This document shows positions 1 to 7,079 of a DNA stretch of 22,051 bases, in pieces. The stretch is from DASUZD01 sp036377055. Lineage in GTDB: Bacteria > Actinomycetota > Thermoleophilia > Gaiellales > Gaiellaceae. Every line of letters starts with the position of its first letter. Within the stretch, counting starts at the first letter, position 1. The stretch lies in NCBI GenBank assembly GCA_036377055.1, contig DASUZD010000134.1:1-22051 (forward strand). Reading direction: 5' to 3'. Made by a program: the position numbers and the translations under genes. The notes beneath the pieces were generated by a model that was given only the letters and a program-made list of their open reading frames with translations, was not told where the DNA came from and made no database searches.

Positions 1-986
1 TTGTAGACCCAGCCGAGCTGGACGAGCTCCCAGGCGGAGAGGTCGGTCGCGATCGGCCGCAGGTACTTCCCGGCCTTGAACGGCGCCTTGACGAGGTTCG
101 AGAACGAGGAGAGCTTCCCGAAGGTCGCCTGCACGACGTGCTGCTGGCGCTCGGCGCGCGTGACGTCGCTCTCGGCCGGGTTGAGCCGGTTCTCGCGGAT
201 GCGCGAGTAGATCAGCGCGCGGTGGCCGTCCATGTGCTGCGGCCCCTTCCGGAAGCGCCACCCGGGCCAACGCTGGCACCGCGCCTGGCTCGCGTACGGG
301 CAGTCGAAGCGGTTCGAGAGGATCGGGGCGGGGACGTTGATCGTGATCCCGCCGACGTCGTCGATCAGCTGCTTGAAGCTCGAGAAGTCGACGACGACCA
401 CGTGGTCGATCGGCAGGCCGGTGAAGCGGTGCACGGTCCGGATGGCGAGAGGCGGCCCGCCGATCTGGAACGCGGCGTTGATCTTCGCGTCGCCGTGCCC
501 GGGAATCGGCACGCGCAGGTCGCGCGGGATCGACAGATACGCGATCCGGTGGTGGCTCGGGTCGGTGCGGAGGAGCATCATCGAGTCCGAGTGCTGGTCG
601 TTCGCGCGCGCGTCCGACTCGGCGTGGTCGGTGCCGAGCAGTAGCACGTCGGTCGGGTTCGAGAGGAGGAGCGAGTCCTGGTTGTCGAGAGCGGCGCGCG
701 TCCCAACGCCAACCCGTTTGTTCGCCTTCGTGACGCCCCCGCGGAACGAGAGAAAGCTCAGCCCGGCCCAGAGGACGACCAGCAGGACGAGCACGCCCAC
801 GGCGAGGCCGATCCTCCGCCCCCAGCCCCAGCGCCTCCGCGGCCGCTTGGGGCGGACGGTTCCGGGAGCCGCCCCGTCGCCGTCACGGCCGTCGCGGACG
901 CGGGGCGACGGCTTCGAGCGGAACGGGACCCGTCCGATCCTGCGCCCGCTCCTGTAGACGCGATACGGCTTCTCAGGCCCCGGCAT
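1..986 (-). CDS. LytR-CpsA-Psr (LCP) family cell-wall ligase, C-terminus cut off
   Basis: LCP enzymes transfer undecaprenyl-linked glycopolymers (teichoic acid, arabinogalactan or capsule type) onto peptidoglycan on the outer face of the membrane. Read from ATG at 986, 328 residues are visible before the window edge, so the end is missing. There is a basic cytoplasmic N-terminus (residues 1-58, many Arg/Lys), then one membrane segment at about 59-81 (IGLAVGVLVLLVVLWAG). The LCP core follows: LLLGTDHAESD, SDSMMLLRTDP, IPRDLRVPIPGHGDAKIN, the GLPIDHVVVVDF strand, and a DGHRALIYSRIREN stretch followed by RAERQQ. These match the phosphate- and pyrophosphate-binding arginines and aspartates of the family. 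A Cys pair (RFDCPYASQARCQRW) may form an extracellular disulfide. The gene is divergent from the ROK kinase with only 26 bp between starts. Which glycopolymer it handles cannot be told from sequence. Confidence 0.93.
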   Translation of the reverse strand, partial: MPGPEKPYRVYRSGRRIGRVPFRSKPSPRVRDGRDGDGAAPGTVRPKRPRRRWGWGRRIGLAVGVLVLLVVLWAGLSFLSFRGGVTKANKRVGVGTRAALDNQDSLLLSNPTDVLLLGTDHAESDARANDQHSDSMMLLRTDPSHHRIAYLSIPRDLRVPIPGHGDAKINAAFQIGGPPLAIRTVHRFTGLPIDHVVVVDFSSFKQLIDDVGGITINVPAPILSNRFDCPYASQARCQRWPGWRFRKGPQHMDGHRALIYSRIRENRLNPAESDVTRAERQQHVVQATFGKLSSFSNLVKAPFKAGKYLRPIATDLSAWELVQLGWVY

Positions 987-995
987 GCGGGCGGG

Positions 996-1002
996 TATGG
1001 TA
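996..1002. promoter_or_regulatory. Shared divergent -10 element (TATGGTA)
   Basis: Only 26 bp separate the LCP start (986, minus) from the kinase start (1013, plus). The heptamer TATGGTA reads as TATGGT on plus (996-1001) and TACCAT on minus (1002-997), both TANNNT boxes. They lie 11 nt before GTG 1013 and 10 nt before ATG 986. No good -35 hexamer is visible for either direction. The spacing would give very short or absent leaders. The promoter call is inference from position and consensus. Confidence 0.5.
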
Positions 1003-1012
1003 GCCGCGCAGG

Positions 1013-1936
1013 GTGGCGGAGCAGCGCGTCATAGGCGTCGATCTCGGCGGCACCAAGATCCTCGCGGGGATCGTCGACCGGGCCGGGGACGTCGTCCGCC
1101 GCCGCGAGACGCCGACGCCGACGAGCTCGCAGGCAGAGCTCCTGGAGGCGCTCGAGACGGCGGTCGACGAGCTACTCGAAGACGACGTCGGCGCGCTCGG
1201 GTTCGGGATTCCGTCGACGATCGACCAGCGCTCCGGCCGCGCCGTCTCGTCCGTGAACATCCCGCTCAACGACCTCGATCTCCGCTCGTGGATGCGCGAC
1301 CGCTTCCACCTGCCCGTCGGAATCGACAACGACGCGAACGCGGCCACGCTCGCCGAGTGGGCGCACGGCGCCGGCCGCGGGACGAACCATATGGTCATGC
1401 TCACTCTGGGCACGGGCGTCGGGGGCGGATTGATCCTCGGCGGCAAGCCGTACCGCGGCGCGATCGGCGCGGGCGCCGAGCTCGGCCACATGGTCATCGA
1501 CATCGACGGGCCGCCGTGCCAGGGGAGCTGCACCGGCCGCGGCCACCTCGAGTCGCTCGCCTCGGGGCGTGCCGCGACGCTCGCCGCACAAGCCCTCTTC
1601 GGGCCGGCCGTCGACGCGCACCGGCTCGTCAGGCTCGCGCAGGAAGGAGACGCCTCGGCCGTCGATCTGCTCGCGACGCTCGGGCATCGCCTGGGCGCTG
1701 CGATCGGGAGCCTCGTGAACATCTTCAACCCGGAGCTCGTCGTCATCGGCGGCGGCTTCTCGGCGGCGGGCGACTTCCTGCTCGACCCCGCGCGCGAGGC
1801 GCTCAAAAGGGAGGCGTTGCACCCGGGACGAGAGTTCGTTCGAGTCGTGCGCGCGGAGCTCGGCACCGCGGCGGGTCTCGTCGGCGCAGGCCTCGTCGCG
1901 TTCGAGGCGCTCGACGCCGTCGAGGCGCCCGCGTGA
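1013..1936 (+). CDS. ROK family sugar kinase, probable glucokinase
   Basis: Probable ATP-dependent phosphorylation of glucose or a related hexose to the 6-phosphate in the cytoplasm. The 307-residue protein has the ROK signature in order: N-terminal phosphate loop VIGVDLGGTKILAG, NDANAATLAEW with catalytic Asp near residue 107, LGTGVGGGLILGGK, and AELGHMVI (His 159). The Zn-site region follows as CQGSCTGRGHLESLASG. The usual third cysteine (GCLE) is His here (GHLE), so the site would be CX3C plus two His. A second glycine-rich ATP loop (VVIGGGFSAAGD) lies near the C-terminus. The start is GTG at 1013 because an upstream ATG at 997 is out of frame. The stop TGA overlaps the GTG of rsmI (GTGA), which suggests translational coupling. 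The exact sugar is uncertain; glucose is the default for this subgroup. Confidence 0.9.
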   Translation: MAEQRVIGVDLGGTKILAGIVDRAGDVVRRRETPTPTSSQAELLEALETAVDELLEDDVGALGFGIPSTIDQRSGRAVSSVNIPLNDLDLRSWMRDRFHLPVGIDNDANAATLAEWAHGAGRGTNHMVMLTLGTGVGGGLILGGKPYRGAIGAGAELGHMVIDIDGPPCQGSCTGRGHLESLASGRAATLAAQALFGPAVDAHRLVRLAQEGDASAVDLLATLGHRLGAAIGSLVNIFNPELVVIGGGFSAAGDFLLDPAREALKREALHPGREFVRVVRAELGTAAGLVGAGLVAFEALDAVEAPA

Positions 1937-2736
1937 CGCTGGTCGTCTGCGCGACGCCGATCGGAAACCTCGAAGACGTCACGTTGCGCGTGCTGCGCGA
2001 GCTCGCGGAGGCGGACCTCGTCCTCTGCGAGGACACCCGCCGCACGCGCGTCCTGCTCGACCGGCACGGCATCTCGGCGCGCCTCGTCAGCTACCACGAG
2101 CACAACGAGGCTCGACGAACCGAGGAAGTCTTGCCTCGGCTGCGCGCAGGCGAGCGTGTCGCCCTCGTCAGCGATGCGGGGATGCCGGCCGTGAGCGATC
2201 CGGGTGCCAGGCTCGTGCGTGCGGCGCTCGACGAGGACATTCGTGTGTCAGTTTGTCCCGGCCCTTCCGCGGTCGAGACGGCGCTCGTCGCGAGCGGTCT
2301 CGTCGGCGAGCGGTACCAGTTCCTCGGCTACCTGCCTCGCGGCGAGCGGGCGCTCGCGCGGCTGTGGGACGAGCTGGCGCGCTGGCCTCATCCCGCCGTT
2401 GCGTTCGAGTCGCCGCGGCGGCTGCCGGCGTCGCTGGCGAGCCTCGCGCGTGCGCTGCCCGACCGCCCCGTCGCGGTGTGTCGAGAGCTGACGAAGCAGT
2501 TCGAGGAGGTCGTGCTGGGTTCCGCCGCCGAGGTTGCGCCGCGATTTGCCGAGGCGCCCAAGGGCGAGATCACGCTGGTCCTCGGCCCGGCCGAGGCGGT
2601 CGAGGCCGACGACGCCGGCGCGACTGCCGCCGTCGCCGAGCTCGTGGGTCACGGCGTCCCGCGGCGCCGGGCGGCCGAGCTGGTCGCGTCCCTTTCGGGC
2701 GTGCCTCGGAACCGCCTCTACGAACGCTCACTGTAA
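1933..2736 (+). CDS. rsmI: 16S rRNA (cytidine-1402-2'-O)-methyltransferase
   Basis: RsmI 2'-O-methylates C1402 of 16S rRNA in the decoding centre, using S-adenosylmethionine. The 267-residue protein shows the tetrapyrrole-methylase-fold hallmarks in order: VVCATPIGNLEDVTLRVL at the N-terminus, LCEDTRRTRVLL, VSYHEHNEARR, VALVSDAGMPAVSDPGARL, CPGPSAVETALVASGL, FLGYLPRG, FESPRRLPASL, CRELTKQFEEVVLGS and KGEITLVLGP. A short C-terminal helical tail (VPRRRAAELVA...RNRLYERSL) is typical of full-length RsmI. The start GTG at 1933 overlaps the stop of the kinase by four bases and leaves no N-terminal extension before the conserved first strand. The stop TAA at 2734 is two bases before the inverted repeat around the next promoter. 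Function is assigned with high certainty. Confidence 0.95.
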   Translation: MTLVVCATPIGNLEDVTLRVLRELAEADLVLCEDTRRTRVLLDRHGISARLVSYHEHNEARRTEEVLPRLRAGERVALVSDAGMPAVSDPGARLVRAALDEDIRVSVCPGPSAVETALVASGLVGERYQFLGYLPRGERALARLWDELARWPHPAVAFESPRRLPASLASLARALPDRPVAVCRELTKQFEEVVLGSAAEVAPRFAEAPKGEITLVLGPAEAVEADDAGATAAVAELVGHGVPRRRAAELVASLSGVPRNRLYERSL

Positions 2737-2737
2737 T

Positions 2738-2793
2738 CAGAGTTGACAACAGCCGACCGCCTCGCTACGGTGCCCGCTCGGTTCTCAACTCTG
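2738..2793. repeat. Inverted and direct repeat bracketing the M23 promoter
   Basis: A perfect 9-bp inverted repeat, CAGAGTTGA (2738-2746) and TCAACTCTG (2785-2793), encloses the -10 element and overlaps the -35. In addition TGACAAC occurs as a direct repeat at 2744-2750 and 2792-2798, exactly 48 bp apart. The left arm begins one base after the rsmI stop codon. The arms could be binding sites for a regulator acting on the M23 gene, or a long-loop RNA hairpin in readthrough from rsmI. Neither is proven. Confidence 0.5.
2743..2771 (+). promoter_or_regulatory. Sigma70-type promoter of the M23 gene
   Basis: TTGACA at 2743-2748, a 17-bp spacer, and TACGGT at 2766-2771. The -35 is a perfect consensus match, the clearest promoter in the window. 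Transcription should begin near 2777-2779 and give a leader of about 35 nt, with an AAGG ribosome-binding site at 2800-2803 before ATG 2812. This separates the M23 gene from the ROK-rsmI pair. Confidence 0.8.
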
Positions 2794-2811
2794 ACAACGA
2801 AGGCGGTGGTC

Positions 2812-4326
2812 ATGCGCGTGCTCCTGCTCGGCGTCCTCGCGGCGTTGCTTCTTGTCCCTTCGGCCTCGGCCTGGACCTGGCCCGCGGCCGGGCCGGTCCT
2901 GCGCACGTTCTCGTTCGGCGCGAGCAACCCGTACGTGGCAGGCCAGCACCGCGGCATCGACGTCGGGGGAGCGTCCGGAGCCACAGTGCTTGCGCCTGCC
3001 GCCGGCACCGTCAGCTTCGCCGGCACGGTCCCGAGCGGTGGCAAGACAGTGACGATCGAGACACAGGACGGGTATTCGGTCACGCTCCTGCATCTCGGGT
3101 CGATCGGGGTAACGCGCGGAGCGGTCCTCGCGGAGGGCGCTGCGGTCGGGTCGATAGGAGCGAGCGGCGACGTCGAGCTCCCGGAGCCCTACGTCCACCT
3201 CGGCGTCCGAGTCACCGTGAACCCGCAGGGATACCTCGATCCGCTGTCGTTGCTCCCACCGAGGTCGGTCACGCCGCTTGCTCCTCCTGTGGCACCGGTG
3301 CCCGCGTCCGAGCCGATCGCCGTTCCCGCGGCGCCGCTCGGGGCCGCGTCGCCGCCGGCGACCCCCGATCCTGTGGCCGCCGCGCCGATGGCGCCGGAGC
3401 CGGTTGTCGATGCGCCTGCGAGCGCGCCGGCTCCGTTGCCTGCACCCGCCGCGCCGACGGCCGGTCCGGCCGACGCCTCCGACGCAACGAACGCGACGAC
3501 GGCGGCCGCGGCGGAGGCGTCTCAACAACCGCCTGTGGACACAGCTCCCGAGGCGGCCGAAGCGCCGTCCGACGTCGGTGTGGTGCCGACGACGTCGTCG
3601 ACGAGTGCGGCTCCGCTCGACGCGACGGCGGCGACCGAAGACGCGGTAGCCGTCCCGCAGCTTGAGACGCCGGCCGCCGACGTCGCAGCTGGCTCGGGCG
3701 TGCTCTCCGCAGTCGAAACCCGCACCCGTCCCCGCGCGGTCGCGCAGAGGAGCGCCGCGCCCACCGGCGCCGGTCGCCACGGTCGCGTCATGTCGGTCGA
3801 AAACCCGGCCGGCGATGCGCGGCCGACGGCGCGGCCGAGGCCGAGCGAACCCGCCGAGGGTTCGTCCACGCACGCGATCGCGCCGACCCGCACCGAGCCG
3901 GCGAAGCGGCACCGGCGCCCGATCTGGCTCTACCTGCTCGTGCCCATTGCCGCGGTCACGGCGATCGTGGCGCGAAGGCGGCGGCAGCGGCCAGGCGCGC
4001 AGCCGGTCGCCGCGCAACCCACGCCTATCATGGACACCGATGCGCTACTACCTGACGACACCGATCTATTACGTGAACTCGACGCCGCATATCGGCCACG
4101 CGTACACGACCATCATCGGCGACATCCTGGTCCGGCACCAGCGCCAGCGCGGAGCCGAGACGTTCTTTCTGACGGGGGTGGACGAGCATGCCGACAAGGT
4201 GGCCCGCGTCGCGGCCGAGCGGGGGCTCACGCCGCGCGAGTTCACCGACCAGATCGTCGGCCACTGGCAGGAGTTGCCCCGCAGGGTCAACGCGTCGATC
4301 GACTTCTTCATCCGTACGAGCGATGA
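2812..4326 (+). CDS. Secreted or anchored LytM/M23-like peptidase-domain protein, end uncertain
   Basis: Extracytoplasmic protein with an M23 (LytM) fold, probably acting on or regulating peptidoglycan hydrolysis. ATG 2812 opens a signal peptide (residues 1-20, ending SASA). The M23 domain at about 24-145 has zinc-type residues H46 and D50 (HRGID) and H94 (LLHL). The usual HxH reads YVH (Y127, H129), so one catalytic-site His is lost and activity is doubtful. A long Ala/Pro/Thr low-complexity linker (about 150-365) follows, then a membrane segment at about 371-387 and RRRRQR. The frame has no stop until 4324-4326, so it overlaps metG by 287 nt; the part after about residue 410 is Arg/Gly-rich and looks like a metG shadow. 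A one-base indel near 3960-4050 would bring in TGA at 4053. The true end may therefore be near 4055. Confidence 0.75.
   Translation: MRVLLLGVLAALLLVPSASAWTWPAAGPVLRTFSFGASNPYVAGQHRGIDVGGASGATVLAPAAGTVSFAGTVPSGGKTVTIETQDGYSVTLLHLGSIGVTRGAVLAEGAAVGSIGASGDVELPEPYVHLGVRVTVNPQGYLDPLSLLPPRSVTPLAPPVAPVPASEPIAVPAAPLGAASPPATPDPVAAAPMAPEPVVDAPASAPAPLPAPAAPTAGPADASDATNATTAAAAEASQQPPVDTAPEAAEAPSDVGVVPTTSSTSAAPLDATAATEDAVAVPQLETPAADVAAGSGVLSAVETRTRPRAVAQRSAAPTGAGRHGRVMSVENPAGDARPTARPRPSEPAEGSSTHAIAPTRTEPAKRHRRPIWLYLLVPIAAVTAIVARRRRQRPGAQPVAAQPTPIMDTDALLPDDTDLLRELDAAYRPRVHDHHRRHPGPAPAPARSRDVLSDGGGRACRQGGPRRGRAGAHAARVHRPDRRPLAGVAPQGQRVDRLLHPYER
4026..4031 (+). promoter_or_regulatory. Putative -10 element for metG (TATCAT)
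   Basis: TATCAT ends eight bases before the metG ATG, inside the upstream M23 frame. At that distance transcription would begin at or next to the start codon, giving a leaderless mRNA. There is no purine-rich ribosome-binding site before ATG 4040, which fits. No clear -35 hexamer is seen. Confidence 0.45.
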
Positions 4327-5554
4327 GGGCCATGGCAAGTTCGTCCAGGAGTTCCTCCAACGGATCTACGACAACGGCGACGTCTACGAGGGCGTCTACG
4401 CCGGCCTCTACTGCTACGGCTGCGAGGAGTTCAAATCGGAATCCGATCTCGTCGACGGCAAGTGCCCGCTGCACGACGTCGAGCCCGAGTGGCTCGAGGA
4501 GCAGAACTACTTCTTCCGCCTGTCGCGGTATCAGGACGCGCTTCTCCGCCTGTACGACGATCGGCCCGACTTCGTCAGGCCGCAGTTCCGCGCCAACGAG
4601 GCGCGGAGCTTCATCGAGGCCGGCCTGCGCGACTTCAGCATCAGCCGCGCGACGCAGAAGTGGGGGATCCCGCTGCCGTGGGACGAGAGCCAGGTCGCCT
4701 ACGTCTGGGCCGACGCACTCGTCAACTACCTCAGCGCCCTGACGTACGCCCGACCCGGCGAGGACCTGCGTCCCAAGTTCTGGCCCGTCGTCCGGCACCT
4801 CCTGGCCAAGGACATCCTTCGCTTTCACGCTGTCTACTGGCCTGCGCTGCTCCTCTCGGCGGGGTACGAGGTCCCGCGGCACGAGTTCATCCACGGTTAC
4901 CTCCTCGTCGAGGACCGGAAGATCTCGAAGTCGCTCGGAAACGTGGTCGACCCGCTCGACCTGATCGACGTCTACGGTGTCGACGCAGTCCGGTTCTGGG
5001 CGGCCCGCGCGGTTTCGTTCGGCCAGGACGGCACGGTCTCTCTCGACGGACTGCGCGAGCGGTACGAGCGCGAGCTGGGGAACGACCTCGGCAACCTGCT
5101 CTCCCGGACGACGGCGATGATCGCTCGCTACCGCGGCGGCGAGCTTCGCAAAGCGCCCGGCCAGCCGCCATGGTCGGCCGACGATCTGGCGCGCGACGTC
5201 GCCGAGCGGCTCGACGCCTTCGACGTCACAGGCGCGCTCGAGGCGATCTGGACGCTCGTCCGATCGCTGAACCGCTACGTCGAGGCGACGGCGCCGTGGC
5301 AGCTCGCCAAGGACGAGGCGAAGGCGGACGAGCTCGACACCGTGCTCTACGACCTCGCCGACGGCCTCACCGCCGCGGCCGTCGCGCTGTCTGCGTACAT
5401 CCCGGAGACGGCGCCCACGATCCTCCGGGCTCTCGGCCAGAGCGAGGACCTGTCCTGGGAGCGGGTCCGGGCCGGCACCGCCGAGGCCGCCACCGGAATC
5501 GCCGCGGCGCCGCCGCTCTTCCCGCGCATCGAGCCCGAAGCCGCCGTCGCGTGA
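4040..5554 (+). CDS. metG: Methionine-tRNA ligase
   Basis: Charges tRNA-Met (including initiator tRNA) with methionine using ATP. The 504-residue class I synthetase begins with the invariant YYLTTPIYYVNSTPHIGHAY; HIGH is the ATP-binding signature, which fixes the start at ATG 4040. The Rossmann core continues with FFLTGVDEHADKVA. A single zinc knuckle (CYGCEEFK...GKCPLH) lies in the connective peptide. The KMSKS loop is present as RKISKSLGNVVDP, followed by the helical anticodon-binding domain (LNRYVEATAPWQLAKD). There is no C-terminal EMAPII-like tRNA-binding domain, as in the short actinobacterial forms. The stop TGA overlaps the GTG of tatD by four bases. The first 287 nt are also open in the upstream M23 frame. 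Confidence 0.97.
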   Translation: MRYYLTTPIYYVNSTPHIGHAYTTIIGDILVRHQRQRGAETFFLTGVDEHADKVARVAAERGLTPREFTDQIVGHWQELPRRVNASIDFFIRTSDEGHGKFVQEFLQRIYDNGDVYEGVYAGLYCYGCEEFKSESDLVDGKCPLHDVEPEWLEEQNYFFRLSRYQDALLRLYDDRPDFVRPQFRANEARSFIEAGLRDFSISRATQKWGIPLPWDESQVAYVWADALVNYLSALTYARPGEDLRPKFWPVVRHLLAKDILRFHAVYWPALLLSAGYEVPRHEFIHGYLLVEDRKISKSLGNVVDPLDLIDVYGVDAVRFWAARAVSFGQDGTVSLDGLRERYERELGNDLGNLLSRTTAMIARYRGGELRKAPGQPPWSADDLARDVAERLDAFDVTGALEAIWTLVRSLNRYVEATAPWQLAKDEAKADELDTVLYDLADGLTAAAVALSAYIPETAPTILRALGQSEDLSWERVRAGTAEAATGIAAAPPLFPRIEPEAAVA

Positions 5555-6297
5555 TCGACACGCACGCGCACCTCGACGCTTGCGGCGACGACCCGGAGGC
5601 GCTCGTCGGGCGTGCCCGCGCCGCGGGGGTCGACCGGATCGTCTCGATCGGTTCGGGGATCGATTCCTGCCGCGCGACGCTCGAGCTGGCCGAGCGGCAC
5701 GACGGCGTCTTCGCCGCGCTCGGGATCCACCCGCACCAGGCTGACGGCGACGACGCCGAGCGCATCGCGGAGCTGTCCGAGCTCCTCGGGAGCGAGCGCG
5801 CAGTCGCCGTGGGGGAGACCGGGCTCGACTTCTTCCGCGACTACGCCCCCCGCGACGCGCAGCAGCGCTTGTTCGAGCGCCACCTCGCGGTCGCTGCCGA
5901 GCTCCGAAAGCCCGTCGTCGTGCACACGCGTGCCGCCGACGACGAGACCGTGGCAGCCCTCGAAGCCTTCGACGGCACCGTCGTCCTGCACTGCTTCTCG
6001 TCGCCCTTGCTCCTCCCGATCGCTTTGGAGCGCAGCTACTACGTCTCGTTCGCAGGCAACGTCACCTACCCGAAAGCCCCGGAGCTTCGCGAAGCGGCCG
6101 CGTCCGTTCCCGCCGATCGCTTGCTCGCCGAGACCGACAGCCCGTACCTCGCGCCGCAGCCGCGCCGCGGCCGCCCGAACGAGCCGGCCTATGTCGTGCA
6201 TACCGTCGCCGCGCTCGCCGAAGCGCGCGGAGAGGATCCGTCCGCGCTCGCCGAGCAGATCGACGCGAACGCGGCCGAGGCTTTCTCGCTTCCGTGA
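5551..6297 (+). CDS. tatD: TatD family metal-dependent DNase
   Basis: TatD enzymes are TIM-barrel 3'-5' exonucleases of the amidohydrolase fold, linked to DNA quality control. The 248-residue protein keeps every metal-ligand motif: HxH in DTHAHLD at the N-terminus, Glu in VAVGETGLDFFRDY, His in VVVHTRAADD, His in VLHCFSS, and Asp in AETDSPYLAPQP. The family-typical NEPAYVVHTVAALAEARG and the closing ANAAEAF follow. The GTG start overlaps the metG stop and the TGA stop overlaps the GTG of rsmA. The metG-tatD-rsmA-ispE order is widespread in Actinobacteria. In mycobacteria a resuscitation-promoting factor gene (rpfB) sits between tatD and rsmA; it is absent here. Confidence 0.93.
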   Translation: MIDTHAHLDACGDDPEALVGRARAAGVDRIVSIGSGIDSCRATLELAERHDGVFAALGIHPHQADGDDAERIAELSELLGSERAVAVGETGLDFFRDYAPRDAQQRLFERHLAVAAELRKPVVVHTRAADDETVAALEAFDGTVVLHCFSSPLLLPIALERSYYVSFAGNVTYPKAPELREAAASVPADRLLAETDSPYLAPQPRRGRPNEPAYVVHTVAALAEARGEDPSALAEQIDANAAEAFSLP

Positions 6298-7079
6298 CGC
6301 GTCTCCCCGTCGCGCCAAACCGCGACCTCGGCCAGCACTTCCTCGTCGACGAGAACATCCTCGGCGTCATCGGACGACTCGCCGCGCTTCGGCCGGAGGA
6401 CGTCGTGCTCGAGATCGGCCCGGGGCTGGGCGTCCTGACGCGCTACCTCGCCGATCGAGTCCGGCACGTGCACGCGGTCGAGGTGGACCGGTCGCTCGAG
6501 CCTCACCTTCGCGAGCGGCTCGCCGGGCGAGCGAACGTCGACCTCATCTTCGGTGACGCCCTCCGGCTTGACCTCGCGGGGCTTTCACCTGCGCCCGCGA
6601 AGCTCGTCGCCAACCTCCCGTACAACGTCGCGACGCCGCTGGTCGTCGAGAGCCTGAACCGGCTGCCGACGATCGAGCTGTGGTGCGTGATGGTGCAGCG
6701 CGAGGTCGCCGACCGGTTCTTCGCCGAGCCGGGGACGAAGGCGTACGGCGCGGTCTCGGTGCTCGTGCAGCTGGCGGCGGAGCGGACCGGCTTTCACGCC
6801 GTCTCGCGGTCGGTCTTCAGGCCGCCGCCGAACGTCGATTCAGCCCTCGTGGCGTTCCGCCGAACGGAGCTTCCCGAGGACTTTCCGCGCGTCAAGGAGA
6901 TCGTCGAGGCTGCGTTCGCGCACCGGCGGAAGACGCTGCCGAACTCCCTTCAGCTCGCGAGCTACGCCGACCGCGAGCGGGCCGCGGCCGCGCTCGAAGC
7001 CGTCGGGCGCGCCCCGTCGACCCGCGCTGAAGAGCTCGCGCCCGCAGAGTTCGTCGCACTGGCGGACGCTCTGCGGTGA
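6294..7079 (+). CDS. rsmA: 16S rRNA (adenine1518-N6/adenine1519-N6)-dimethyltransferase
   Basis: RsmA (KsgA) dimethylates the two adjacent adenines in the 3'-terminal hairpin of 16S rRNA during small-subunit maturation. The 261-residue protein starts with the usual NRDLGQHFLVDENIL. It has SAM motif I VVLEIGPGLGVLTRYLA, the acidic EVDRSLEPHL that binds the ribose, FGDALRLDL, and catalytic motif IV NLPYNVATPLV. MVQREVADRF, FRPPPNVDSALVAF and the C-terminal FAHRRKTLPNSL follow, all typical of the family. The GTG start at 6294 overlaps the tatD stop and the TGA stop overlaps the GTG of ispE. Loss of this enzyme is known to give kasugamycin resistance in other bacteria. Confidence 0.96.
   Translation: MTRLPVAPNRDLGQHFLVDENILGVIGRLAALRPEDVVLEIGPGLGVLTRYLADRVRHVHAVEVDRSLEPHLRERLAGRANVDLIFGDALRLDLAGLSPAPAKLVANLPYNVATPLVVESLNRLPTIELWCVMVQREVADRFFAEPGTKAYGAVSVLVQLAAERTGFHAVSRSVFRPPPNVDSALVAFRRTELPEDFPRVKEIVEAAFAHRRKTLPNSLQLASYADRERAAAALEAVGRAPSTRAEELAPAEFVALADALR

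Noticed and set aside
985..1932. Upstream in-frame extension of rsmI back to 985
   Set aside because: It runs through the ROK kinase in another frame and is Arg-rich. RsmI begins naturally at GTG 1933.
2743..2811. Earlier start of the M23 gene at 2743
   Set aside because: It falls inside the -35/-10 promoter and would place 23 residues before a perfect signal peptide that starts at ATG 2812.
3269..3893. Arg-rich and Ala/Pro-rich frames overlapping the M23 linker on both strands
   Set aside because: They are by-products of the repetitive Ala/Pro/Thr codons of the linker, with no domain or plausible start context.
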